A model generated the notes under the pieces. That model saw nothing but the letters and a program-made list of their open reading frames with translations, was not told the origin of the DNA and made no database searches. From NCBI GenBank assembly GCA_013003215.1, contig JABDKD010000201.1, positions 1 through 57,697 of the forward strand: a stretch of DNA of 57,697 bases. The letters are read 5' to 3'. Position numbers and translations under genes: made by a program. Source of the DNA: Pyrinomonadaceae bacterium. Its GTDB lineage: Bacteria; Acidobacteriota; Blastocatellia; Pyrinomonadales; Pyrinomonadaceae. This document shows positions 1-8,391 of the stretch, piece by piece. Positions within the stretch are counted from its first letter, which is position 1; each line of letters begins with the position of its first letter.

Positions 1-90
1 GCCCGTAAGCATATTTACAACACTGATTATCGAGACAAAGATGAATGCGAATCCGCAAAGCTGAACGATTAAGATGACGAAATTTTTCAT
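1..90 (-). CDS. N-terminal fragment of a small membrane protein (cut by window edge)
   Basis: An open frame begins with ATG at 88-90 on the minus strand and runs off the left edge after 30 codons. A CAGGAG Shine-Dalgarno sequence lies 6 nt upstream of the start, which supports it. The visible residues begin MKNFVILIV and form one hydrophobic helix (about residues 4-27), so this is a membrane protein or an uncleaved signal anchor. Nothing about its function can be read from this fragment. It follows the DKNYY lipoprotein gene on the same strand after a possible weak terminator. Confidence 0.6.
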   Translation of the reverse strand, partial: MKNFVILIVQLCGFAFIFVSIISVVNMLTG

Positions 91-105
91 TGGTTTCTCC
101 TGTTT

Positions 106-136
106 TTTTAAAAAGAAGAACGGAGGGCCGACCCTC
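106..136 (-). terminator. Possible intrinsic terminator after the DKNYY lipoprotein gene
   Basis: Read on the minus strand, a 5-bp GC stem (GAGGG/CCCTC, positions 123-127 and 132-136, loop TCGG) is followed by a T-rich run interrupted by C. It lies 23 nt past the stop of the gene ending at 159. The stem is short, so termination may be partial and the next small gene could still be co-transcribed. Confidence 0.4.
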
Positions 137-158
137 ACTTGCAACCGGGATTGTTCGT

Positions 159-1280
159 TTAGTTTCGTCGCTTTGGGTTTCCGAAGTTGTAAGCCCGGTT
201 TTTATCTCTGGCGTCTATCCCTTTCTCCCCCTTCACAAGAGCAAATGTTGCAGGGTCAGCACCTTCCATTTTCCGGGGCATATTGACAATGTTCACCGCG
301 AAATAGACCGCGTTTTTGTCCTTCGCATAATTATCATTCAGCCCTTCGAAGGACTCGACATCAACACCTTCGATCGTCTTCCAGCCCCAATACGCTTTCT
401 TTGAGTCTTTAGCGTATGCATCGGCGCCCCGAGACGGAAACTGAACAAAATTTGCCGCGTCATCACTAATCTGTCGGCCACGCCAATAAACGCGAGTGGA
501 ATCTTTGGAAAATGCTTTTGAAAGAATCTTGAAGTTGTCCGGATCATCGCTCAACTGCTTCATAGCGAAGTAGATATTCGATTGGTCACGATGATGAACA
601 TTATCGATTACACGGTGGGTTGCCCTATCGATGCCTTCGACCTTCACACCGAAATAGAATACTGAGTTCGCGTCATACGAATACCTTTCGTCAAACCGCT
701 TAACAACTTCAAAACTTGAAGCATCGGCGCCCTTCACGACGCGCAAGGGTGTGTATACACGATTCCTGTCCCTGAAATAATCTGATCTTCCGAGCCTTTC
801 AAACGTCGGCACATGTACGAGGTCAGGAAAGAACGGCTTATTTCCCATGAAGATCAGCTTTCCATCAGTCGAAAAAGTAGTCTCCGATACATTCGGTTTG
901 GTTTTGAAAAGAATCTTAAAATCAGCGGGTCGGTCGGTCAGTATCTGTGCGGTGTAATAAATGTGATTCTTATCACCGCTAAATTGGCCTTCAATGAGTT
1001 TGAATGTGGGGCCGTCGCTGCCGTCAATTATTCTCCCGTCGTAATAGGCGTGGTTCTTGTCACGACCATACTTGCGGTCCAGCGCCTCAAAAGTGGTTGG
1101 GTCAGCTTCTTTGACCGCACTCGCCCTGGTAGTTCCGAGGCCCTTCATACCATGATGATAGATGACCTTTCCGTCAGACACCTCGTAACCGCCCGCGATG
1201 CGCTTGGGACAGCCCGCGAGCCATAACAAAGAGAGAACTACGCAAAAGATTTGGAAAACACGAAGATAGCAGAACCGCAT
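159..1280 (-). CDS. DKNYY-repeat lipoprotein
   Basis: This 373-residue protein starts with a lipoprotein signal peptide: a hydrophobic core at residues 8-21 and a lipobox LAGC with Cys at about residue 24, followed by Pro-Lys. The mature part is built of imperfect repeats of about 40 residues, each with a D-K/R-N-x-V/I-Y-Y/F signature followed by a phrase of the type V-x-G-A-D-x-x-[ST]-F. I count roughly seven or eight. This matches the DKNYY family of surface or periplasmic repeat proteins, whose function is not established. It is likely anchored in the outer membrane. It appears to be its own transcription unit, with the truncated membrane gene downstream. Confidence 0.85.
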   Translation of the reverse strand: MRFCYLRVFQIFCVVLSLLWLAGCPKRIAGGYEVSDGKVIYHHGMKGLGTTRASAVKEADPTTFEALDRKYGRDKNHAYYDGRIIDGSDGPTFKLIEGQFSGDKNHIYYTAQILTDRPADFKILFKTKPNVSETTFSTDGKLIFMGNKPFFPDLVHVPTFERLGRSDYFRDRNRVYTPLRVVKGADASSFEVVKRFDERYSYDANSVFYFGVKVEGIDRATHRVIDNVHHRDQSNIYFAMKQLSDDPDNFKILSKAFSKDSTRVYWRGRQISDDAANFVQFPSRGADAYAKDSKKAYWGWKTIEGVDVESFEGLNDNYAKDKNAVYFAVNIVNMPRKMEGADPATFALVKGEKGIDARDKNRAYNFGNPKRRN

Positions 1281-1365
1281 TTAGGGAGATTCTAGCACAC
1301 CTAGCCAATCCAAAGACCCTGTTGACAATGCTAATCGTATTCGGTTGTTCAAAGGATCGCGGGTC

Positions 1366-1446
1366 TTAGCCGGCGAGGCCAAAAGCAGCCGCAGCAATTC
1401 CGATTACGAAGACAATTACAAGAATGTTGATGATTATTCTGCTCAT
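1366..1446 (-). CDS. 26-residue hydrophobic membrane peptide
   Basis: A short frame from ATG (1444-1446) to TAA (1366-1368) encodes 26 residues: M-S-R, then an Ile/Val-rich stretch, then an Ala-rich end (AAAAFGLAG). Almost the whole chain is one transmembrane helix with a single positive charge at the N-terminus, as in many bacterial single-span micropeptides. A well-spaced promoter (TTGGCG, 17 nt, CATAAT) lies directly upstream. There is no clear Shine-Dalgarno sequence. It sits between the HDOD gene's terminator and the DKNYY gene. The function is unknown and expression is unproven. Confidence 0.5.
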   Translation of the reverse strand: MSRIIINILVIVFVIGIAAAAFGLAG

Positions 1447-1477
1447 GACTTGAAGGGAGAATTCCCAGTCGTATTAG

Positions 1478-1506
1478 ATTATGCCTCAAATATTCACTTC
1501 CGCCAA
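1478..1506 (-). promoter_or_regulatory. Predicted sigma70-type promoter for the 26-aa peptide
   Basis: On the minus strand, TTGGCG (1501-1506) and CATAAT (1478-1483) are separated by exactly 17 nt. Transcription would begin near 1471, giving a leader of about 25 nt before the ATG at 1446. It lies just downstream of the terminator of the preceding gene, so it would start a new unit. Confidence 0.55.
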
Positions 1507-1523
1507 CGTGGGTATCCACAACG

Positions 1524-1550
1524 AAAAAAAGGGCCGCGTCCAACGGCCCG
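1524..1550 (-). terminator. Intrinsic terminator of the HDOD gene
   Basis: On the minus strand a GGGCCG/CGGCCC stem (arms 1531-1536 and 1544-1549) with a 7-nt loop is followed directly by seven T residues. It begins 26 nt after the HDOD stop codon, which is the expected arrangement. Confidence 0.85.
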
Positions 1551-1575
1551 GGAAAGGAGTTCGATTGTCATTTTC

Positions 1576-2454
1576 TTAACAGCTTTCCAAAAACTCATTT
1601 AAGCTTGCCTCGGTTGCCGCCCATGCGTTCTCCATCTTTATAGAATCGAGTTCGAGAGCCGCAACTGAGTCAGATGCAGGAAGGGAGTCAGGTGTCTCCA
1701 TGTGTAGGCCCATTCCTTTCATCGTTACCAAATCGTCGGCAACATTTACGATGTGCGTAATAGCCAATGCCCGGGTGGCCAGTTTAGGCTTATGGTGCCA
1801 AAGTATCGTTGCTGCAACTGCGTCTCCAAGCCCCCAGCGTCTCGCAACGTAAAATCCAACCTGTGAATGGTTGAAACCAAAAATTTGTTCTTCCAGCTTG
1901 CTTGCTGCTTCCTCGACTTCCGCGACTTCGGTTTCTGTATATCTCATCGGGTCGGTCTGGAATAACAGGTTTTTGCCAATGTCATGCAGAAGGCCGCAAG
2001 TAAAGGCCTCCTCAGTGCCTCGCAGGGAAAGTTCCTTCGACAGGGCTCTTGCGGCAATAGCAGTTGCGACTGAATGCTCCCAGATTGAAACCCCGGTCTT
2101 CATTGAACGCATATCCGAAGAAAACGAATCCGCCGCTACACCCAGCATCACGATGTCATAGATAGAGCGAACACCGACCGCAGCGACTGCGGCCTGAACT
2201 GTCGCCACTTCTTTCTGCATCGCATACATCGGGGAATTTGCGAGTCTCATTACACGCGACGCGAGGACCGGGTCATATGCGATCACTTCGGCGAGATCGT
2301 GTGTCGATACGTTAACATCCTCAATCAATCCAAGGACACGCGTCGCGCTTCCTGGAAGTGGTAGCAGTTTCGCCTTTACAAGTGACTCGATATCCAGGAT
2401 CTCTTCCGCGGTTGGTTCAAAAGTTTCTTCTACAGCAAATTCGTAAGTACTCAT
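1576..2454 (-). CDS. HDOD domain protein
   Basis: This 292-residue cytosolic protein carries an HDOD domain over most of its length. The start of the fold reads LLPLPGSATRVL at about residue 31, the D-P-V-L-A-S-R-V-M-R-L-A-N-S segment lies at about 61-74, and an HDIGK motif is kept at 157-161. HDOD proteins are relatives of HD-type phosphohydrolases used in signalling, often linked to motility, stress or second messengers. Most have lost catalysis, although here the HD pair survives. There is no receiver, GGDEF or EAL domain, so it is a stand-alone HDOD module. It is transcribed alone, with its own terminator. Whether it has enzymatic activity cannot be told. Confidence 0.85.
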   Translation of the reverse strand: MSTYEFAVEETFEPTAEEILDIESLVKAKLLPLPGSATRVLGLIEDVNVSTHDLAEVIAYDPVLASRVMRLANSPMYAMQKEVATVQAAVAAVGVRSIYDIVMLGVAADSFSSDMRSMKTGVSIWEHSVATAIAARALSKELSLRGTEEAFTCGLLHDIGKNLLFQTDPMRYTETEVAEVEEAASKLEEQIFGFNHSQVGFYVARRWGLGDAVAATILWHHKPKLATRALAITHIVNVADDLVTMKGMGLHMETPDSLPASDSVAALELDSIKMENAWAATEASLNEFLESC

Positions 2455-2533
2455 TTTCTTCTGGGGTAATGAAGAGCGTTAGGACAGGGGGTGCCCACAA
2501 AACATATCGGCAATACGAGTGAAAACATTAGTC

Positions 2534-2564
2534 AAAAAAAACCGGCATGCTTGACGCAAACCGG
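2534..2564 (-). terminator. Intrinsic terminator after the TesA-like gene
   Basis: On the minus strand a CCGG...CCGG stem (2542-2545 with 2561-2564, extended inside by a TGC/GCA pair) is followed by eight T residues. It lies 25 nt after the stop of the SGNH hydrolase gene. Confidence 0.65.
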
Positions 2565-2588
2565 ATTCGTCAAAGGAATGGAGTCGCC

Positions 2589-3311
2589 TCATAGAGATTC
2601 TTTCTTCTTCGCAGAGTCTCTTCGGGCTTCCAGCATCGGTTTCAGTTCTTTATACACGTTGTCAGTCATAATCTTTGCGCCTTTTGCATTCGGATGAATC
2701 CCATCCGCTTGATTCAGCTCCTTTTCGAGCGCAACTCCCTCCAGCAAGAACGGCAGGAATCTCACATCATGCTTTGTAGCCAATGCGGGAAACATATAGA
2801 CGAAGGCCTTCTGGTATTTCGGACTGACATTCTGCGGTGCCAACATTCCACAAAACAATACCTCAACATTTTTTGCCTTGGCCTTTGTAATGATCTTGTC
2901 CAGATTTTCCCGAATCGTTTCCACCGGAACGCCACGCATAAGGTCATTGGCACCAAGCTCCAGAATCATAACTTTCACATTATCCTGACCAAGCACCCAA
3001 TCCACCCTCTCTAGGCCCGCCAGCGTCGTGTCTCCCGATACTCCGGCGTTAACCACCTCGTATCTAAATCCATCTTTCTCAAGCATTTGCTGCAAGAGAT
3101 ATGGATAAGATTCCTTTTCGCTGAGCCCGAATCCCGCCGTAAGGCTGTCTCCGAAAGCGATAATTTTAGGTGTTTCCGCGCCTTTGTCCGGCCGTTTTAT
3201 TTCAGTCGGAAGTTTTGTATGCTCGGGAGCCTCAGCGGCGCCTGAGAGCGTACATGAAGAAAGCAGGCTAAGCCCTAACAACACAATTACTAAAGCAATA
3301 TTTTTTCTCAT
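2589..3311 (-). CDS. tesA: Lipoprotein SGNH hydrolase, TesA-like (arylesterase / acyl-CoA thioesterase I / lysophospholipase)
   Basis: The protein has 240 residues. The catalytic blocks of the TesA subgroup of SGNH hydrolases are all present: GDSLTAGFG (Ser56), the Gly in VSGDTTLAGL, GANDLMRG with the oxyanion Asn, and DGIHPNAKG with the Asp-His pair near the C-terminus. Family members hydrolyse acyl thioesters, aryl esters and lysophospholipids in the periplasm. The N-terminus is a lipoprotein signal (LLSSC, Cys20) rather than the plain signal peptide of E. coli TesA, so it is probably membrane-tethered. It is divergent from an ABC ATPase/permease pair resembling YbbA-YbbP. The same tesA/ybbA neighbourhood is known from Proteobacteria, suggesting a functional link in lipid or lipoprotein handling. 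Confidence 0.88.
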   Translation of the reverse strand: MRKNIALVIVLLGLSLLSSCTLSGAAEAPEHTKLPTEIKRPDKGAETPKIIAFGDSLTAGFGLSEKESYPYLLQQMLEKDGFRYEVVNAGVSGDTTLAGLERVDWVLGQDNVKVMILELGANDLMRGVPVETIRENLDKIITKAKAKNVEVLFCGMLAPQNVSPKYQKAFVYMFPALATKHDVRFLPFLLEGVALEKELNQADGIHPNAKGAKIMTDNVYKELKPMLEARRDSAKKKESL

Positions 3312-3486
3312 ATCAATCAGGATTTATCCGACTGTTTCACTTCTATTGTAAACGCATGCTCAACAAGATATGTTTTATTAAATACGTAAATAGAAACAAA
3401 CGCTTGGATTCCTCCGTTTTAATTCTAGGAAATTTGTTGAAATCGCACCTAGTTTGCGAAAAATACGAAAGTTTGCGGCACCAAAA

Positions 3487-4164
3487 ATGATAACTCTTTC
3501 GAACGTTACCAAGACCGTCAAGTCAGGAACTGAAGACCTCACCATTTTAAATGATGTTTCTTTTCACGTTCCGGATGGTCAGTTTGTATCAATTACAGGC
3601 GCTTCGGGAAGCGGGAAATCCACATTGCTCGGTTTGATAGCGGGCCTCGATTCTCCATCCAGCGGCGAAATACTGGTCGATAACGACAGCATTGTTTCAA
3701 TGAGCGAGGACGAACTGGCAGAAACGAGAAGTAAGAAAATCGGATTCGTTTTTCAGTCTTTTCACCTCATCCCTTCCCTCACAGCATTCGAAAACGTCAT
3801 GATTCCGCTGGAAATCAATGGAGCTGAGAACCCAAGGGCCAGAGCTGAAGAGTTGCTTGCGGACGTGGAATTGACAAATCGAGGGCATCATTACCCCTCA
3901 GAATTATCAGGCGGTGAGCAGCAGCGCATAGCCATTGCCAGGGCATTCGCGAACCGGCCTGCGATCCTCCTCGCCGATGAACCGACCGGAAACCTGGATT
4001 CAAAAAACGGTTCGCATATTTTTGATCTTATGCTCCAAATGCACGAAACACACCAAATCACTTTGATCCTTGTAACGCACGACATGAATCTCGCAAAGAG
4101 AGCTCAAAGGCAGATCGTACTTGTTGACGGACGTATAGATTCCGATTCCGGATCCGCAACCTAG
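3487..4164 (+). CDS. ybbA: ABC transporter ATP-binding protein, LolD/YbbA/MacB family
   Basis: The 225-residue ATPase has a Walker A motif GASGSGKS (38-45), a Q-loop in [10 protein letters not shown], the signature LSGGEQQR (140-147), a Walker [12 protein letters not shown] with catalytic Glu at about 165, and a switch His in LVTHD. The PTGNLD wording is typical of the LolD/FtsE/MacB group, whose partners are FtsX-like permeases rather than import permeases. I chose the ATG at 3487 because MITLSNVTK is the normal family start; an in-frame TTG at 3454 would add 11 atypical residues. The permease gene begins 5 nt after its stop. A role in exporting or extracting lipid or lipoprotein substrates is inferred from the family. 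Confidence 0.88.
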   Translation: MITLSNVTKTVKSGTEDLTILNDVSFHVPDGQFVSITGASGSGKSTLLGLIAGLDSPSSGEILVDNDSIVSMSEDELAETRSKKIGFVFQSFHLIPSLTAFENVMIPLEINGAENPRARAEELLADVELTNRGHHYPSELSGGEQQRIAIARAFANRPAILLADEPTGNLDSKNGSHIFDLMLQMHETHQITLILVTHDMNLAKRAQRQIVLVDGRIDSDSGSAT

Positions 4165-4169
4165 AGCCT

Positions 4170-6695
4170 ATGGAATTCGTCCTCAACCTTACAAAACGAG
4201 AAATAAGGTCGTCATGGAAGCGGCTGCTGTTCTTCTTTCTGTGCATCGCAATCGGCGTCGGGTCGATCGTTGCCCTGCGGTCATTGATTCAGAATCTGGG
4301 TCACGCAGTCGCCGGTGACGCTCGAGCACTTCTGAATGCCGATATAGTAATCGATTCGAACAACGTCTTTTCGCCAAGCGAGATAGCGAGGATTGAGAAT
4401 GTCATCGAGCAGTCTTCAATAGTTGAAGCACGAAACGAATTGGTAGAAGCGACAGCGATGGCGCGCCCGGTTGATGCAGATAACGAGTCGGTTGAGTTTG
4501 TCGCGATAAAGGCCGTCGAGCCCCCGTACCCGCTTGTTGGCGAGTTTGTAATGCCGGGCGGCAAGAATTTCGATTTTGAACTTCTGAAGAACCGTGGTGC
4601 GGTCGTTGCGCCAATTCTTCTGGAAGAACTGAAGATCAAAATCGGAGACAAGATCAGTATTGCCGATGCGGAGTTCGTAGTTACTGGAACATTTGACGAG
4701 GAACCGGGGGGCAGCGGTGGACTTCGACTTGGTGCCCGTGTTTTTGTGCTTAAGACTGCGTTCGAGGCCGCCGGGTTTGAACGCAACAGATCGCGGATCA
4801 GACGCCGGATTCTCTACCGGACATCAGCGAATCCGACACCCCTTGTAGAACAGCTTCGCGAAGCTCTTCGCGGGACCCCGGTGCGAGTGCTCTCTTACCG
4901 AGAAACACAAGAAAGACTGGGCGAGCAGTTTGAACGAACCGAAAACTACTTCTCGCTGACTGGCCTCCTGATTCTCGTTCTTGGCGGAGTAGGGGTCTGG
5001 AACGTCGCCCGTGTGTTTGTTGAGCAAAAAAGAAAGGCGGTCGCCGTTTTGAAATGCCTGGGGGCGAGTGGAAACATGATAATGCTTGCCTATCTGCTCC
5101 AAATTGGGGTGCTGGGGTTCCTGGGAAGCGCGTTCGGAGTGTTTCTCGCCCAACTCGGTCTTTGGTGGGCTCGCGCGGAGTTTAATGATGCGCTTCCGGA
5201 TGCAATGAGCTACCTGGTTCCGCCATTAATTGGATTGCAGGGGATTCTGTTGGGCGTGTTCATTTCCCTTTTGTTTTCGACAATGTCGTTGCTCCAGGTG
5301 AGAAATATCAAGCCCCGTTTATTGCTGCATGATGACAACAATGACAAATTAAGACGACTGGACCCAGTGAAGGCAATCGTCGGACTTCTGTGCGTTCTCA
5401 TGCTTTTGGCGCTGGCTTCATGGCAGGCAGGTTCCTTTCGTGTTGGGGCATTCTTTTTGGTTGGGATTGCAGTGACATCCGCCTGTCTTTACGCCGCATC
5501 ATTCCTACTGGTTTGGTTTCTTCGCAAGATTCGAAAATTTGGTTCGTTTTCGATCAGCCAGGCGTTGAACTCCCTGCACCGGCCCGGAAATCAAACCAAG
5601 GTGATCTTACTGGCGGTAGGTCTGGGGGTATTCGTAGTACTAGCGGTTCAATCACTTCAAACAAACCTGCAGCGCGAATTTGATTTCTCGAGAAACGAAA
5701 AGCTGCCCAGCTTCTTTTTCTTCGATATACAAAGAAGCCAGGTCGAAGGGTTTGAAAAATTGGTTAAGACTGCGATCGGAGAGGAAGCCGAGATCATTCC
5801 GACAGTTCGCGCACGAATCTCACACATTAACGGTAAGGCCTTTGCGTACGACGACCGGGAGGTGAGGCAGCAGCAGGGACGGATCGGCCGGGAATTTGCC
5901 GTGACCTATCGACCCGATCTCGATGAGGGTGAAAACGTGGTAGACGGTCTTTGGTGGGACAAAGCGCCAAAGGGTCTGCCTCAGGTTTCAGTAATGGACT
6001 CTATGGCACGGCCGTTAAAAGTGAAACCCGGAGACTCGATCACGTTCGACATCTCCGGCCGCAAGCTGACAGCACAAGTAGCAAATATCAGGAAACTCGA
6101 CATTCGGAATTCAAGAACAAACTTTCTTTTTGTTTTCCGGCCGGGTTATCTGGAAACGGCGCCTACATCTTACGCTGCAAATATCCTAAAGCGTCTGCCC
6201 GCAAAACAAAGACAAGCTCTCCAACGCGATGTGCTTGAGAGATATCCCAATGTTCAGATTGTCGATGTCGCGGAAATCGTGGCGGTAGTAAAGCAACTCG
6301 TTGAGAACTTTGTATTGGCGATCTCGTTTGTCGGGTCGTTTGTAATTCTCAGCGGGATCTTGATTTTGATTGGTTCCGTTACCCTTACAAAGTCACAAAG
6401 GGTTTACGAGAATGCGGTATTGAAGACTCTTGGTGCGAAGCGACGCACGCTGACGACTATCCTCGTGGCCGAGTACAGCATTCTTGGAACGATGGCCGGA
6501 GCTATAGGGGCACTGTTTGCGTGGCTGCTTTCATACGCAGTCTCAGTTCAGATTCTAAAAATCGATTGGGAGGGAAGCCCTTGGCTTTTGCTGACGGGTA
6601 TCGGGATAACGATTCTTCTTGTAACGCTCTGCGGCACGATCGCGAGTTTTGACGTGCTTTTGAGGAAACCGCTAGGGACGCTCCGTTCTCAGTAG
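4170..6695 (+). CDS. ybbP: FtsX/MacB-like ABC transporter permease, YbbP family
   Basis: The 841-residue protein follows the YbbP plan. A first membrane span at about residues 15-37 leads into a large periplasmic domain. Three spans follow at roughly 260-430, then a second pair of spans, a second periplasmic domain (about 505-680) and three final spans in a C-terminal FtsX domain (about 690-835). The FtsX hallmark is seen twice, as KAVAVLKCLGAS and YENAVLKTLGAKRR, each a short amphipathic stretch with Leu-Lys-x-Leu-Gly-Ala. It forms a two-gene operon with the upstream ATPase. The E. coli relative sits next to tesA as here, but its substrate is unknown. It ends 4 nt before the convergent gene at 6700. 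Confidence 0.87.
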   Translation: MEFVLNLTKREIRSSWKRLLFFFLCIAIGVGSIVALRSLIQNLGHAVAGDARALLNADIVIDSNNVFSPSEIARIENVIEQSSIVEARNELVEATAMARPVDADNESVEFVAIKAVEPPYPLVGEFVMPGGKNFDFELLKNRGAVVAPILLEELKIKIGDKISIADAEFVVTGTFDEEPGGSGGLRLGARVFVLKTAFEAAGFERNRSRIRRRILYRTSANPTPLVEQLREALRGTPVRVLSYRETQERLGEQFERTENYFSLTGLLILVLGGVGVWNVARVFVEQKRKAVAVLKCLGASGNMIMLAYLLQIGVLGFLGSAFGVFLAQLGLWWARAEFNDALPDAMSYLVPPLIGLQGILLGVFISLLFSTMSLLQVRNIKPRLLLHDDNNDKLRRLDPVKAIVGLLCVLMLLALASWQAGSFRVGAFFLVGIAVTSACLYAASFLLVWFLRKIRKFGSFSISQALNSLHRPGNQTKVILLAVGLGVFVVLAVQSLQTNLQREFDFSRNEKLPSFFFFDIQRSQVEGFEKLVKTAIGEEAEIIPTVRARISHINGKAFAYDDREVRQQQGRIGREFAVTYRPDLDEGENVVDGLWWDKAPKGLPQVSVMDSMARPLKVKPGDSITFDISGRKLTAQVANIRKLDIRNSRTNFLFVFRPGYLETAPTSYAANILKRLPAKQRQALQRDVLERYPNVQIVDVAEIVAVVKQLVENFVLAISFVGSFVILSGILILIGSVTLTKSQRVYENAVLKTLGAKRRTLTTILVAEYSILGTMAGAIGALFAWLLSYAVSVQILKIDWEGSPWLLLTGIGITILLVTLCGTIASFDVLLRKPLGTLRSQ

Positions 6696-6699
6696 CAAG

Positions 6700-8061
6700 C
6701 TAGACAAACATTTCATGAGGATCGCACGCGAGCGGCTCAAACGGGTGGTTCGCAAGCACGACGCGCATATTCACCAGCCCTAACAAAGTCTCGAGGTATG
6801 CGCCGAATCGATGCAGGATCGGAACGAGGTCCTTCTTGTCGTCGGTAACAAGTACCTCTTCGATAAAACGGTCAACCGTTTCCATATCCTTGTAAAAAAG
6901 GTAATAGAGGTTTTGGTCCCTGAATGCCTCCATCTGTTCTCGCAGGTTACCGATAGGATAAACATCCGGCTCCTGCTCCGCCTCTTTTACGGACTGCAGC
7001 ATGTTCCACATGTTTTCACGGAGAACAAGTGATTGCTCTTCCTTCGTTTGAAGTCCCGGAAAAATGTCGGTTGGCTCGATACTCGAATCGATGAGTCTTG
7101 CAAAGTTAATAAGCGTGAGCTGCAGACTGTCGTTTAATAGCGCGTACGCAGTTTCGATCTTGGCATAGATTTGAGGAGCCGGACGTATTTCCGCGAGCCC
7201 CTTTAGTTCCTGCTCATACACCTTACGGAGTTCGATTGAGGCGGTGTAGGCGGCGCCGTCCAGGGAGCCGAACAACGGATCCTTTTCATCCGGAAACCTC
7301 AAAAGGCGGTTATTGATGTAGGTCGTCATTTCTCGCATTTGTTCGTTGATTCGCGCGAAGAGCACAAGCGAAGTCTTAAGCGGCTTGTCCTCCCTAAGCA
7401 TTTCACCAACAACATTCAGCCATTTCAAGATCTTAGCGAAGTGAGGAATCACAACCTGCAGATCCGCTTGCCACGCCGACGGCAGGTTCTTGTTTTCCAA
7501 GAGCTCTTTCAATCCTTCAGGTAAAAACTTTTCGCCCTCGCTTTCTGCATTCCTTATGAGCTGTTTTACTGCAGAAACATTCTTCAACTTGTCAGCCAAA
7601 GAGTTGCTCCAGGCAATCCATTCCTCGAAATTCAGCGGAGCCGCGCGCAATAGCCCTTCGCTTAGCAAAACAGACTCCCGAAGAGCAAATGCGAGTTCGA
7701 GGATGCCATCAGGATCTCCGGTCAGCCCCGCAGTAGTTTCTTTGTTTTCCTGTTTCTCTGATTTAAGGTCTTCTGAATATAAAGAGATCGCATTGGAAAA
7801 CTTTAGTGAAAGCTGTGAGCACAACAAAAGTACAGAATGGGTGAGCCGAAACTCCTTTGACCAATCCTGTGAGTTCCTGCTCTCCTCAACAAGCGTGTTG
7901 CTCCGGAGTTTTAGGAAGCTTTCGAGACCGGAAAGCCAAAGGCCAAGCTGAAACTCGATATCGCTTGCTGTACCAACGGGCGCGGCAACCGTGAGATCGC
8001 TCGCGCCGGTAGGCACAGCTGGAGCTTCGTTTTCTTTTAATTCAGGGGTTCCGTTGTTCAA
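6700..8061 (-). CDS. Uncharacterised helical cytosolic protein
   Basis: This 453-residue protein matches no family I recognise. It has no signal peptide or membrane span, and after a Pro/Ala-rich first 30 residues it appears almost wholly alpha-helical with heptad-like leucine spacing and high Glu/Lys content. The start codon read here is TTG at 8059-8061, supported by an AGAGAGG Shine-Dalgarno sequence 7 nt upstream. A strong promoter lies about 80 nt upstream. It is a single-gene unit, convergent with the ABC permease. The length and helical make-up could fit a scaffold or a structural partner, but nothing specific can be claimed. Confidence 0.75.
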   Translation of the reverse strand: MNNGTPELKENEAPAVPTGASDLTVAAPVGTASDIEFQLGLWLSGLESFLKLRSNTLVEESRNSQDWSKEFRLTHSVLLLCSQLSLKFSNAISLYSEDLKSEKQENKETTAGLTGDPDGILELAFALRESVLLSEGLLRAAPLNFEEWIAWSNSLADKLKNVSAVKQLIRNAESEGEKFLPEGLKELLENKNLPSAWQADLQVVIPHFAKILKWLNVVGEMLREDKPLKTSLVLFARINEQMREMTTYINNRLLRFPDEKDPLFGSLDGAAYTASIELRKVYEQELKGLAEIRPAPQIYAKIETAYALLNDSLQLTLINFARLIDSSIEPTDIFPGLQTKEEQSLVLRENMWNMLQSVKEAEQEPDVYPIGNLREQMEAFRDQNLYYLFYKDMETVDRFIEEVLVTDDKKDLVPILHRFGAYLETLLGLVNMRVVLANHPFEPLACDPHEMFV

Positions 8062-8145
8062 AGGGTAAGCCTCTCTCGAAATGGAGTTTGCTTGAGTGAA
8101 TGCGGGCTTAACAAGAAGGACGCGGGCGAATTACCCGCTACTTAA

Positions 8146-8174
8146 TTTATACATCTAATTCGACTATATTTCAA
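8146..8174 (-). promoter_or_regulatory. Strong predicted sigma70-type promoter for the 453-aa helical protein
   Basis: On the minus strand, TTGAAA (8169-8174) and TATAAA (8146-8151) are separated by 17 nt. The start site would be near 8139, giving a leader of about 78 nt that contains a GCGGG/CCCGC hairpin around 8120-8138. Confidence 0.7.
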
Positions 8175-8391
8175 TTTTTTTGGCGTAATTTAAACAATTT
8201 TGAACAAACCAAATTCAATCGCGACCGGAGAAAAAACGCAATTTCCGGCAAGATCAGTTTGCAGAATTTAAAAAGAAAGCTGGCTGATCAAGCTAAGTCC
8301 CTTATTTGCTTATATTTTGCCAATGATATTCTGGAAACCGTTTTGCTGCGATCGTAGCTTCCTGCTAATATCGCAACTCGGTTTTCTCCTT

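Noticed and set aside
3454-3486. TTG start extending the ABC ATPase by 11 residues
   Set aside because: The extra residues do not match the family and no ribosome-binding site supports the TTG; the ATG at 3487 is the family start.
8120-8138. Hairpin in the leader of the 453-aa gene as a riboswitch
   Set aside because: Only a single 5-bp stem, with no conserved aptamer pattern.
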